A stretch of 64,000 nucleotides of DNA from positions 14,305,031 to 14,369,030 of the forward strand of contig CM060484.1 of the NCBI GenBank assembly GCA_030544235.1, given 5' to 3'. The position numbers were made by a program, and so were the translations under genes. Positions within the stretch are counted from its first letter, which is position 1. The number at the start of each line of letters is the position of its first letter. Below, piece after piece: positions 11,969-24,363 of this stretch. The notes below the pieces were generated by a model. It was not told where the DNA came from and searched no databases. It saw only the letters and a list, made by a program, of their open reading frames with translations. The stretch is from Lepturacanthus savala. Lineage: Eukaryota; Chordata; Actinopteri; Scombriformes; Trichiuridae.

Positions 11969-14723
11969 TAATAACATAAATGGAAGGTCAGTTTCCACTA
12001 ATTGGAATGGTCCAAAGATTTTAATCTGTAATTCTACTGTTTGCACTATAAGCCACTAGAAAATGATGCTTCCCCAGGTAGTCACAATTTCATTATATGC
12101 ATTTTAAGCTTTGTACACACTGAAGTCAAAAGTTGGTCATTTTGTTCGGATGTGGATATCTTCTTTAAGGTGGTAATAGTTGATATCTAGTAAGGTAGTT
12201 TTAGGCTGTTTCAGTGTGTTCGGTGTTTGTCTTTCATCTAAGGCCCGTCTTTAACAAGCTGCCTTAACAACCTTCGGTCTCCTGTTACACCTCTCTCCTG
12301 TTTAGCCACGTTACAGTTGTGGCTGGCTCACTGTTGATCAGCTGGTTAGTCATGCTAATACACTGATTAAGATGGTGAACCTGGTAGATGTTACATGTGA
12401 AACATCTGTTTCTGGGGGTATTTATCTCATCTTAACAGATTCCCAACTTGCCAATTGTAGACAAATTTATGAGTCCCAGAGTACATTCACATGCTCACAC
12501 ATAGGTCATGTGTATGGTGTTTCCTTCGATGGGTTAAATGTGTCAAAAATAACATGAGAGAAAATGATCTTGTGTTTCAAGTGACATCTTGCATGTTGCA
12601 AATTTGATGAAACTGGCTACAGGGTGTTATCACCACCTTTTACTGCCTTATTCCTTGGAATACTTTATTAGCCGTACTAATACAAATATACAAATAGTAG
12701 TCACAGCATCACATCTTCCTAGTCCAGTTGGATCCATACTATGAACTATTATATTGCCGGTAATTTCTGTATGTCTTTTAGAAAGCTAAATGTGGTTTCA
12801 TTTCCTTTCGCAGTAAAGGTCAGTTTTAAAACCGAAGAGTAATTTATGCCTGTTACATCATTGTTTCTGTGACAGGTGGAGCGGACACTTTTACGGCTTC
12901 AAAATTCCCATGTTGTAAATAGCGGTTTAACAACAGAGAAACATCAGTAATACAGCAGTTAACAAGTCCTATAAAGATAAAATAACATTAAAACAGAAAA
13001 TAAAATGTTACTTGAACATTGATACCCCTCCAACTACTGTGGCAAAGCATAAACGCGTGAATGCGTCACTATGAGTGTGTGTTGTACATGCAAGAAATCA
13101 GTGATGAGTTTTATGAATGAATACCCCCACCCCCTACCCCCATACACACACACACATGCTTTTGTTTATTGTTGCAAGTACTGGTTATTGTATTGAACAG
13201 TTATGTAACACTTATGTCCCCTCACCTGTTCCTGTGGTACCTTGTTAATCTTCTAAGCAACATAAGGAACATTATCTCACTGTTGTGCTGTTGTGTTACA
13301 TGTTAACGTGGCTGATCATTACATTCACTGAGTCATTTGTCAAGATAAGTTTTTAATAAGGTAGGAGATGTGGTTAGTGCGAAGTGAGAAGTGCAAATGG
13401 CTCAGAAACAACACAGTCACATTCATTTATCTGAAAAGAACAGCTGATGGGCTGTAGATGGCAGATGGACTGGTCTACATGGAGAAAACAGCACAGTGAT
13501 TCAGTGCCAGCCAAATAGAATCAGAAAATTGAAAAATAACCATTTCATGTGTTCTGCGCGGTACAATAGTGTATTTTATATATTTTGGATACAGGTGAGG
13601 AATTACACAACATTAAAACTTAGCACTTGTTGCAGCAGAAACAACATAAAGTGTTTGAAAACGCTCTAAGAGTCTCAGACATGTTACACCATCTTGAGCA
13701 TGTTGTTGTGGGGTTTAGTCATGGAGAGAGTGTCATCTTACCAAAGCAAGATATATTTTTACACCATGTTGTTGCACAGTCTGCCTCATCCTGGCGTCTG
13801 CCCTCCTTCCCTAAACTCCCATGACAGGTGTGGAACGGCGTAAGGTGCATGCGTCACAGCCACGTTTCGTTAGTGTGGGCGTGCGAGAGCGTTGGCTTAA
13901 GGAAGCTTTTCCAGGGCCGATTAAGGCGAGAATACCATGAAACATATCTTCATTCATTCATCGTTTAATGATGTGAAATAAACAGAAAAAGCATTTTTGG
14001 CATTACTCTTACACCACTGAGAACATAGTAGTCTAGCCTAAAGCCGGATTCAAGTAAGTAAAATAAGTAAGTAAAATAACTGAAACTAGCTGAAACTGAC
14101 AACTATGGCTAAAAATTCTAAAAGATATTGCATTTTTTTTTTTAGATTTTTTAAAATATTCATCCTGGTGTCAAACATTATATGTAGATTTATTATACAG
14201 TTGTACAACAATCAACAGACAAATACAGACATAGCACATTTAAGACATCCACAGTAAATTGTAACACTAAATAGTAATAGTAATAGTAATACTAATACTT
14301 AGTAATACAACTCAGAGCCCAAAACTTTTGCCTGATGGATGGACCTCAACTCACTAAACAAGCGTTATACATGCCCTGCATAACCTGTTCTGTAATGGAA
14401 ACATAGTCCAGAGGTTTGACTTCTGAGAAACTGGAAACCTTTGTTACAATCACAACAGCTTAGTCAGTGACACTTGTAAATAGTGACTCAATGTCATAGG
14501 ACGTGCAGTGACAGCAAAGCCAAAGTTGAAAGGAGAGTAAGGATGAAAAAAGGTCAATTACAGCCATGATCTCAGTCCTTTCTTCCTATAATAAATTAAA
14601 TGAAATCATAATGCAGGTAACTCCTATAAGCGAACGAAACAGTTGGCTCCGCAAAATAACATCTATTTCAAGAGAGAAAATGAAACAAAGGAAGTGTTAA
14701 AGATGCTGAAAAAAGCACATAGA

Positions 14724-14848
<125 letters not shown>

Positions 14849-14903
14849 CAAACCACTGTAGAAATCAGTCTACTGCGCCTTTTTTTCCTTCTTTAAAAAC
14901 ACA

Positions 14904-14909
14904 TTTATT
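14904..14909 (-). terminator. oacyl polyadenylation signal AATAAA
   Basis: AATAAA on the minus strand about 85 nt after the stop codon, which implies a very short 3' UTR ending just before the adjacent TA microsatellite. Confidence 0.6.
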
Positions 14910-14993
14910 ATGGGAACAAGGGAACTAGCAGAGCTCAAAAGGCATAAACAAACACAGTATAGGATTATGGGTGTTGATATCTGGTTAGGTCCT

Positions 14994-17900
14994 CTATGTA
15001 GCGCTCCATTTTAGGAGGAGATAAGGCTTCTCCACCAGCACAGTAAACACATAGCTCACCACCAACGTGAGCACCAAGTGGCCAAAGAACAGATACATCT
15101 AAGAAAGAGGACAGACACATAGTATTCTTATTTTAAAATGGCATTGAGATATGCAGGACAATGATGGTAAAACATTACATATCTCAGCGTTAGATTTGAT
15201 GAAAATGGCGGTGGAAAACACTCACCAAGTTTAAGTTTGTGTAGTGGATCGGGGTATCTTGCAGGCTGATGTAGAGGAAGATGGACACAGGATGTGTCAG
15301 ATAGCAGGCAAAACTAATGTTGGAAAGAGGAATCCAGAGTCCCAATGACAAGAGGCTATGGATGAAGCCTGGAGAACGAGAGGATAAGAGAAAATATAAG
15401 GAAAATTTAGCATTTTTTTAGCACATTTTTTTTGAAATATACAGCTTTCTTTTATAAAAGTCTAATCCTTAGTCACATTATGTTTTTGTATATTGTAGAG
15501 AAGTAGGTGAAGCTCAATAGTGCCAACTGTGTGTATTTCTGAATAATTGCATCATTAAATGTTCAAAAACTAAAGTAATGTAATTTGAAGAGACTTTCTC
15601 CACATTTGTAAGTTTTTGTATTTTCAAATACCATTTTCTGAATATGGTACCTCCATAGCCCTCTTCACAGGCCAGTATGATCCAGGTTACAGCCAGAGCC
15701 CAGAGTGGTCTGTGCAATCCCTGGTAGAGGGCATGTGGCACCGATGGGTAGGCTGGGGTCTCCCTCAGGATGTAGGCCAGTCCAACTATCACAGCCATGA
15801 GAGACAGACAGCAGAACCAGCCCAGTGCTGCCTGCCACTGGAGCAACAGCATGGCATGATAAGTACTTAAGTGTGGTAGCAGCTTAGTGGCTTGTAATAT
15901 AAGTTGGCTTAATAATATCACAGACGAACATACATGATTTGTCTGTGTGAAGTGATTAAGGTTTAGATGCCGAGCATATGTTCTCACCTTTTGCTTTAAC
16001 AGCTGTTGTTTCTTTGTTGTCAGGTGTATTCCAGTCAAGATTCCTATTAAAAACGGCCCATATCTGGTGTAGGGTTTCCCATAGTAATTCAAAAAATAAT
16101 TCTTTGATGTCCTGCGGTATAAACGAACAAACATAAAACCATGAGTGAATAAAAAAGAGAGATTGTGTAACCGAAAAATTAACCTTTTATTGAAGCTTTG
16201 TCTTTTTCACATTAGAAATTAAAATAACTAAGCCCCCTTAAGAGGGATCACATCAATCCAGCAGTAAATTGTCTTTACACTGTCTTCCTGTGTGTCACAT
16301 AGTTGACATAAAAATACTTCTGTTGGTTTGTAAAGCATAAAGAGCCAAAATATAGTTCTAGACTTTTCAGAGCATCTACAACAGATTTGTTTCGAGTCAC
16401 CCAGAATCCAAACTAAACAGAGAGAAGCAACATGCATTATCCATGCAACATACATCTATAATAAAATGCCACAAAACGTGAACTGCAATTCTATTTCTAT
16501 TCTAATTCTATTCTAAAATTCTAATTAACCTAATTGTTGCATCAATTCTATTTTTCTCTTTTTAAGAAAATAGTTAAGTGGAGGTACATGTGTTTGTGTC
16601 TTCAGCACAATATGCCAGAATAAGGTTCAAATCTTGCATTAATATTAGATCACAGAGTCTTACAGTGTATATGTCATGAAGACTGGCAGGTGTAGATGGA
16701 CAGTTATGAAAGCACCAGCCACAGTGGTGATCAGTAGGAGGATTCCTGACACAACTGCAAACACACCTTTGTTCCTGATAATGAACACAAGATAGGAGGA
16801 GATTACACAACTAGTGTTTCCATGGAGTTTATAGCATTAGCCATGATTAGGAAATGCATTTTGTATTAGATAGAAATCTAAGGACTAAAATCTTGCAATA
16901 TATTCAGAATCACATGAAAGGACATGGACATACAGTCGGTAGAAATAGACCAGCAGAGGAGTGGTGGCATAACATTGGAAGTCTAGAGACAGGTACCATG
17001 TCCAAGGAAGACACTGGGGGAGATGGGAAAATAAAATGTTAAAGTTCCCTTCCATATTTTGATTATGCAAAAAAAAAAAAAACTCTACTGGAATTAATAT
17101 ATGCTCTTTAACAGATTTTCCTATTAAAAGGGGATGGAAGCACATCTACTTTTTGCCCTCTCCCTCCCTAATAAATTCTAGATTCATTAAGCTCCACCCA
17201 CCTCTGCTTGCTTCCTGTGTAGCCTTGTTAGCTGTTACAACCTAGCTCTATTCCTTTAGCTGTTAGCTCCATTAGCCAAATTCACCCCGTGATTCTGCAG
17301 CTCTGCCCTAATCGGCTCGGAGAGGCTAAGCAGGCCAACATTTGTGATGTCGCATATCTAGCTTGCCCATGGTATGTTTGAATCTCAGATTTTAGGGGAG
17401 TTGACAGAAATCTTTTCCTTCAAGTGACAGATTTTGCACAATACGGTATATTCAAGGACATAAAAGACATTTCAGGGGACATAAACAAAACACATTTTTG
17501 AATGTAGCGGAACCTTAAGAATCAGGTCACTATGGAAAAATAGAAACAGGGCTAAGGTATATGTAGGTGTAAATTACAGGTTAAACTTACTATCTCTTGG
17601 AATGGGATGAGATTATTAATCAATAGCAAGTTAGCCCACCAGTACATCTTACAATCCATCATTATGTCTACAAAGGGGAACTGGTAGGCTCCCCATTGGC
17701 CCACAGAGATGAGGCCAATAGTGAGACACAGAATGAACAGATGGAGAGGTTGAACCCTGTGGCAAAGGACAGACAAAAACACAGAATTAGGAACTTTTAA
17801 ACAAGGTTTAAAAAGACATCTTACTAACTGCTGCACCAACACACCTTTTAATCCTATTGAAGAGGTAGTTGCCCACCAAACTGGGACACATTTTGTCCTC

Positions 17901-18051
17901 AGCTCTGTGGATGGAGCCCAGCAGAGACCTGGCACTAAGCAGACCCCTGAAACCAAGAAGCTGCTAGAACTGGCAACTTAAAATTCACAATATATTACCA
18001 CATTAGCAATGTATAGAGTGTTTCTCCGAAAAGTGACCTCAAACTTGGAAT

Positions 18052-18090
<39 letters not shown>

Positions 18091-21000
18091 GTGGTTTCAG
18101 TCTCACCCCAGCAGAAGGAAAGTATCCACAGCCAGAAAAACAGGTCCACTGATAGTAAGTAAATGGAGGGGGTTGCCTTCAGCTATTTGCGTCCAGCTTT
18201 TGTAGTTATCCACTGTAGAAATAATATAGTGTAATTATACATGTATGTGTGTAATTTACTGGGCAATTACCAGTGAGTTTTGTTAGGTAAGGAGAGCTCT
18301 GTCATACCCAGGTTTTTAACTACAGGGAATTGTGCAGAGTGTCCACATATAATCCAGAGCAGGCTGAGAACACGGATGCCATTCAGGGAGGCATAGCCTC
18401 CTCGTGGGACGGTGCTTAGGACGCCCTGGCTGGTCGTCTGTAGAGAGAACGCCTGAAGGCACCGGTACACACAGCTTCGAGGAAAACAAAGTAATCTGTC
18501 CCTGGAGCTGTCTAGAAAAGACGTTATTCAATGAGGTAATGTCTGATTATAAACACGAGCCATAAAAAGGTTGTTTGGAAGCTGCGCTAGTACATCACTC
18601 AAGAAGTTTAGTTCTGAATTCCCAATTAGAGAAGAGTGTCATGCTCATCATTGATCATTTGGATAATATTTTCAGCAGATGTTAGAGAACATGCACTCGC
18701 ACAAGAACCTTGTGCTTACTATCTGCTTCTGACGTGCTGCTGTTCATTTCACCACTAGAGGAGCCGCTGGTCATGGTTCCATAAAGGTTGAGTCCGGAGT
18801 TTAAGCAGGAAGATGCCACTGTTGGACTGACCTCTCTCTTGCGTTGCCACATTATTATAGCTGTGAACAGGGTAGCAGCGAGAGGTATTGCTACCATTAC
18901 GCAGCACACAAACCTGCAGGAGAAACGGATTGACTGAATGTTCAGACTGAACATTCATTTAGACAAAAGTCAAGTGAGACCACAGCACTTTAGAATTACA
19001 CAACTACACATAAGACAGCAGAGAAAGCCAATAATTTACGGACAGGCAGGTGACATCTGATGCATCAGGCACAACAGTGTTAGACAAACACTCTGTCATG
19101 ATCATCTCCTGAGTGGACTGATTGACCAGGATGCGAGGTAGAGGAGGAATAAGGGACATCTCTCCCAACTGAAATCTCTCTGTTAAAAGGTGAAACACAG
19201 TCTCAGTTTGACAAAAGAAATATTAGACTGACTGAATGATACTTCAATGAATCAAGAATATCTGTTTAATCACTGACCATATAGAACCAGCAGTTTTACC
19301 TCCTCTTCCTGGCAGGAGTCAGGGACACAAATCCCCACAAAGTACTGGATTGGTCCCTACGGTGGGAAAAACACTTTTTTCAAGATTTCCTTTTTGTATC
19401 TAATCGTCAAGATATTTTATCTTAAACGGTTGCAGCTTTTGTCGTTACCTGCCTGAGGAAGACTTGGCAGTACTGTCCGGAGAAGGTGGGACCATGGGCA
19501 GTGCGACACTGCTGCAGTAAACCAGGCTGGTTGGTATTTCCTCCTTCAACATTGCTACCCATCTTCCCAAATGCATCGTACACTGACATGACACACAATT
19601 AATCTACATTGTGTTAATTTTACAATACATTGTAATGGATGGAATTATTTTTATGCTTTCACAGAAAATAACTAAATGGCACAAATAAATAAATTTAATA
19701 AATATAAATATAAATAAATATAAATATAATATAAATTATAAATTAGTAGTTCTGTGATTTAAATTTGTAGTTGATTTTTGTACATCAGACATACAGATAC
19801 AACTGTGCAAGTCATGTATTAGATATCTGCATTTATACTTATTCTTGAGCACAAACCTTTGTTTTTAACTTTCAATTTTGTATTTAGTGCTGATCTGTCC
19901 AAATGTCCAAATTCTCTGATTCCAGTCTCTTAAATGTAAATATTCTTTTATTCCATTTGTGGACTGGACATATTAAGGACATCACATGGGGGTTTTGGAA
20001 ACATCAATCAACCTAATTCACCATTTACAAAGATTAAATCAATTAATCAACATAATAAACAGATTATTAATAATGCAAATGATCTTTCTTTGCAGCTCTA
20101 ATTTGAACATCAATCTGTCCTCATCAATCTGAACCTTTAATCTGTCCTTACAGTTTTTGTCAGTCGCTTTGGTGCATTTCTCACTATTGCTATTTCCTAT
20201 TTTATATTTCTTATTTACACAACAGTTAATCTATTTCTCAAAACATTTAGTACAAAGTATTACAATCTACAACATTGTACAGAACAAAAATACACCTTTA
20301 TTGACCCCACACATAAACTCCCTTTGTGTAGAGCTGTGCACATCTGTAAACAATATTACAGCACATATACAGTACTCTAAGAAAATGTTCAATTTAGGAG
20401 AAAAAAAATAAAAATGTAAAGAATTTTCTTGACAGATTTTGACTAGTTTCGCATTTCTGTATGTAATGACTCAAGCAATGAAATGAGGACTATTAGTTTG
20501 ATACAGAATGATTATTCCGTCGAACCGGCGACCTCGTGGGTCAAAGTCGGCAGCTCTACTTTTAGTTAGTGAACTAAAAGAAGTAGTTTGTGAATAATGA
20601 TGAATGATATAGTAGTAAGTGAATGATAATGTGATCAAACAGCAGGGAGTTGTATAAAAGCAGGTGATAAATGTCCAAAAATTCTGCTTTGATGAACTAA
20701 TTTTGTGCAAATGTTAATAACGATGTGAGAAATGCACCAAAGCAACTTAGAAAAACTATACATTGTCATGTGGCACCTTGTATCTTAAAACACAGTGGAC
20801 AGTACAACAAATTGTTTAAATTTGTTAGTGTTGTAGGTAAAATGACACATCTCTGGCTTTTCTTTCAACCATTTCTTTCTTCCTGTGGCCTTTCTAAAAG
20901 AAATGGGCCCTGTTATTCAAACAACCACTGCCTTAAACGTACCGAAAACGAACAATATTCACAAATTATCATAAGAAAAATCCTTTCAAAGACTTACTGA

Positions 21001-21142
21001 GAACAGCGTATTCCTTTGGCCTGTCCTGGTTCATTTCCCAGAGGAAAGTGTCAGTATCCATCATGCACCTCTGAGACACATTCAAACTTTGAGCTTTGTC
21101 CAGCAGTAAGAACAGTAGGAACGCCACACAACCTGGTGCCAT
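14994..21142 (-). CDS. oacyl: O-acyltransferase-like membrane protein (NRF-6 / acyltransferase 3 family), 15 exons, about 671 aa
   Basis: Exons (5' to 3'): 21142-20998, 19582-19449, 19356-19278, 19179-19044 (or 19040), 18913-18720 (or from 18933), 18511-18308, 18212-18107, 17946-17845, 17756-17591, 17013-16934, 16774-16664, 16111-15988, 15837-15651, 15368-15226, 15098-14994. All phases agree apart from the one ambiguous junction. The start is a signal peptide (MAPGCVAFLLFLLL). A Cys-rich luminal NRF domain follows (MYDAFGKMGSNVEGG, QQCRTAHGPTFSGQYC, FVGICVPDSC), then a membrane segment at about 166-184. The acyltransferase-3 region opens with LNGIRVLSLLWIICGHS (conserved Arg and His at about 276 and 287) and has about ten membrane helices, including PWTWYLSLDFQCY, ending KWSAT. 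The family transfers acyl groups across or within membranes; the substrate of this member is unknown. The human ortholog is annotated as pseudogene OACYLP, but this copy has no break. Confidence 0.9.
18056..18084. repeat. (AT)n microsatellite in oacyl intron
   Basis: A run of about 14 AT units directly downstream of the oacyl exon at 18107-18212. Confidence 0.95.
18720..19179 (-). CDS. oacyl: oacyl exons 4-5 with an ambiguous junction
   Basis: Two frame-correct joins exist. Option A uses donor TGCCT|GTCC (exon lower end 19044) with the strong pyrimidine-rich acceptor CTCCTGCAG (upper end 18913). Option B uses the better donor GTAAAT (lower end 19040) with a weak acceptor ACATTCAG (upper end 18933), which adds eight residues just before the membrane helix FVCCVMVAIPL. 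The Ser/Thr-rich cytosolic or luminal loop after the helix is unaffected. Confidence 0.6.
20505..20585 (-). repeat. tRNA-derived SINE head (relic) in oacyl intron 1
   Basis: On the minus strand the sequence reads like a tRNA gene half: AGTAGAGCTGCCGACTTTG, then GAGGTCGCCGGTTCGAC with a B-box-like GGTTCGA. The acceptor stem and anticodon arm do not fold properly, so this is a SINE-type pol III remnant and not a functional tRNA. Confidence 0.55.
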
Positions 21143-21182
21143 TATAAGAGTGAATACTTATTTTTTCTGGTGGAGAAGGTGC

Positions 21183-21190
21183 TTTAAATA
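21183..21190 (-). promoter_or_regulatory. candidate TATA box of oacyl
   Basis: TATTTAAA on the minus strand lies 42-49 nt before the oacyl ATG, which would give a 5' UTR of only about 15 nt. The position suits a TATA box if the first coding exon is also the first exon. Confidence 0.35.
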
Positions 21191-21199
21191 GGAAGAGGC

Positions 21200-23200
21200 A
21201 GGTCTTTAAGGAGAATCTTGCATGAAATTATTTTTTCACGGGCTTTATTAAAATCTCCCTGGAAACTGTGGATCATCCCCACCTGGTTTCCTACCAGCAC
21301 TGCCCCTCCCTTCACGCAAACCACACACGCTGCGTGTAGGGCCCCATAGCCCATGAGGGGCCCCTATTTTATGCAAGGGGACGCATTTTCTAGCACAGGT
21401 TGCCACAATGATTGACAGCACTCAGCATCTGATTGATCAACGGCCTGATGCTTAAACAGCCAGCTACTGGCCAGTAATTATGAGACAGAAGAGTAGATAA
21501 GTCTGTCTAGACATGGACTGGAGATTCCATTTACCTGTGATCCTGATTAGCATTTAATCAACATCTTGTTAACTCAAACCTGCATTTCCTCTCACCCTCA
21601 GACAACAAAAAAAGACATGAGTAGTTAATTGACTAGTTGGTGGTCATATGTTGCCTCAGGTTTATTCTATTCCATCAATAGAGGTTTTTGGCTATTTTAT
21701 GGAGGAAAATGTCACCATTTCATAGTGAATTTAATTCAGAACAAGATAAGATGAAATAAAATAAGATAATTTAAGATAATCCTTGATTTGACGGATAATG
21801 TAAAAATGTAAAGTATTGCAGCAGCAAAAAGCTATGCATGAATATAGAACCTAAGTGTAAAAGTAAAAAAAAATAAGTAGGCTATATAAAAATAATCGAT
21901 TACAGAAATGTTATTATTGGTTGTTGTATTTGCAATAATTGCATTTTAATCTCTGTGAGGTTTCTATTTACATTCATTTCAATCAGTCAAATCCTGCGTA
22001 GGGCCCCATTTATGGATTATAGGATGTCACCAGGATCAACATGATTACAATGCAAGCCTCTAAAAAAAAGCTGGAAACTACCACTTGGTTGACAGATGTT
22101 TTACAATAATATCAGTCTATTTAGATTTGATCAACCAGTGAGGCCTGTGACTAAAGCATTAAATAGCTACAGGACACTGACTTGTCCAAACACTTGTAAG
22201 GAATTGCTAGTAGTTTGTTCTGGTTGATAATAATAATATTATTAATAATAATAACTTTATTTTTTTACAACTAGAAATATGTGCATGGGAGAAGTTGCAC
22301 TTAGAATTGGCCACTAGAGGGAGAGCGTGTATTAAAAACCAACATGGAGGACCATAATATTAACTGGAAAGGAGGCAACATACATAATATATGCTGCAGT
22401 TACATTTCAGTTCTATTTTCAGTTCTAGTTGTGCTTCTGAAAAAAAAGAGAAAGTAACTTTTTTTTTTCAATTTTGCTTCTGTCTAATGAAGCATCATCT
22501 TATTAGAAGTTAGAAAATAAGTACAAATGTTACCATTGTTGCATTTTTTTGTAAAAGCAACTCATAATTGCTGCAATCCTGCTACTGATCTTCCTACTTA
22601 TCAAATACCTGTCTTCTAAAAATGATCTTATAATCTTATAAAATATGTTGTGTCAGATAAGTTGCTTCTCCCTGGATTATGTTGACTATTTATGTTTCTT
22701 CACAGGACAAAAAGCATTAAATTGTTATGTTAATGATGTAGGACTTCAAGACTAGATGTTGGGGAATCTGGATGCATCTTGTGTGTAGTCACCAAAAATA
22801 ACTTGAAAAAAGAGGTGTTCATTGTTTTTTTTTCATTTTTCACTTGATTGCAATGCAAAATAATCTGGAAAAACAACATTGACATTACCATAAGGAGAAA
22901 TTAAATGCTTCACCAGATTGTTGCTAACTTTTCCTGCCAAAACAATGAGCCTAAAGGCACAAAAGCGTTCAGTTGAGCTAATGCAACTGCTGAGTGGATC
23001 AATAATTCTCTAATTTTCGTCCCTTTCTCATCAAACATATATAGTCATTCAATAGGATATTGGTCTAGAGCAGCTTTAAGATGGGAAATAGCAAACATGA
23101 GCAAAAATAATCACAAGAGGATTCCTGTTATAGTTCCATAGAAAGAGCTGATGTCTCATGTGCAGTCGAGACCAGATCTCACCCTTAGCAGGTTTAATCT
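21200..23200. other. intergenic region between oacyl and znf532
   Basis: AT-rich DNA without credible exons. Two fragments sharing a TAGGGCCCCAT core lie at about 21330-21350 and 21993-22009 and look like pieces of one repeat family. Confidence 0.5.
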
Positions 23201-24363
23201 TTTATTGACATAAAGAACAGCATTGTACACGAGCATCGGAAAGTTCTAAAAACAGCAGCAGCAGCAGCAGCAAGACACATTCTAATCAACAAACAATTCA
23301 CAGACTGCTTCTCACATGCAGATTCACAACGCAAAACAGTTAAATTCTTATTGTCGGAGTAGAAAAACTACTGTCCCAAAGTGAATAATGTTTTATTTAG
23401 AAATTCTTCGGGAGAAAGAATGCAATGGAAAACAATCTTGAGACAGCTTTCTTATGCCAAACTTATTGGGTCGTCTTGTATGAATTGTTCTGTTTCACAG
23501 TCAATTTTACATTCTTGACATTTTCCCAGTGTAATTCCTGTCAACAAACATTCATTATGACTTCACATTAAACCAAAGAACCACAAACCGAAGAACAAAC
23601 TAAAATATTGTCCTGAAATGGCAGTTGTAAAATGCTGTTAAGTGCTTTGTTGCTTATATTTTAAATATTCATGTAAATAAAGACTTTTAAGCAAGTTGGA
23701 ATCACAAAGAGCTGACAGAGACAGGAATAACAGGAATGATATTGTGTAACATGAAAAAAGTTCCACGCACCTTTACAATATACCTTTTTAAAAAGGAAAT
23801 AAAAAATTTGGCCCACGTTTGTCTTTAGAGACGTCTGTTTCTGATACTGTTTGATATAATCATTCACAAAATCAGAAGATTCATTCATGTCTAGTTGTTG
23901 TGTGTGGTTGTTTGATATGTAATAGTTTCAGAATGTATTATAAAGGAGAAAACCTATTATAACTACTTTTTTTTCTTTCACACATTTGTTGGACATTAGC
24001 AGCATTGTAAATTCAGAACACTGCTGACTGTATGAGGATTAATCCCATTACAATGATACATCCATACATTATCTAGTCCTAGTGAGGAGACAACAGTTTA
24101 AAATAAAAAGCTCTTCTATAAAAAAGATCTATTCAAGGCCTATAGAAACATCTATGTGTATACAAAAACTATCTTGTTCAGTTCACATAAAGACACATAA
24201 AGTGACATTCTGTATTATACATGTATATTGTATACATATTGTAATATGCTACATGTACCTTATAGTATAACCTCAGCCAATGGAGATGCTGCAGGTTGTT
24301 TAAAAGTTTAACAAACGACAACATTGTTCTTTATATGGAATGGTTGAAAGGTATGTTACTTCT
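23201..24363 (-). other. znf532 3' UTR with polyadenylation signal
   Basis: An AATAAA on the minus strand at 23201-23206 lies 1.16 kb after the znf532 stop codon. The interval carries no other gene. A (CAG)n run of about seven units at 23252-23272 falls within this probable 3' UTR near its end. Confidence 0.5.

Noticed and set aside
20505..20585. Functional tRNA gene
   Set aside because: The B box is recognisable but no acceptor stem or intact anticodon arm can be drawn; a SINE relic fits better.
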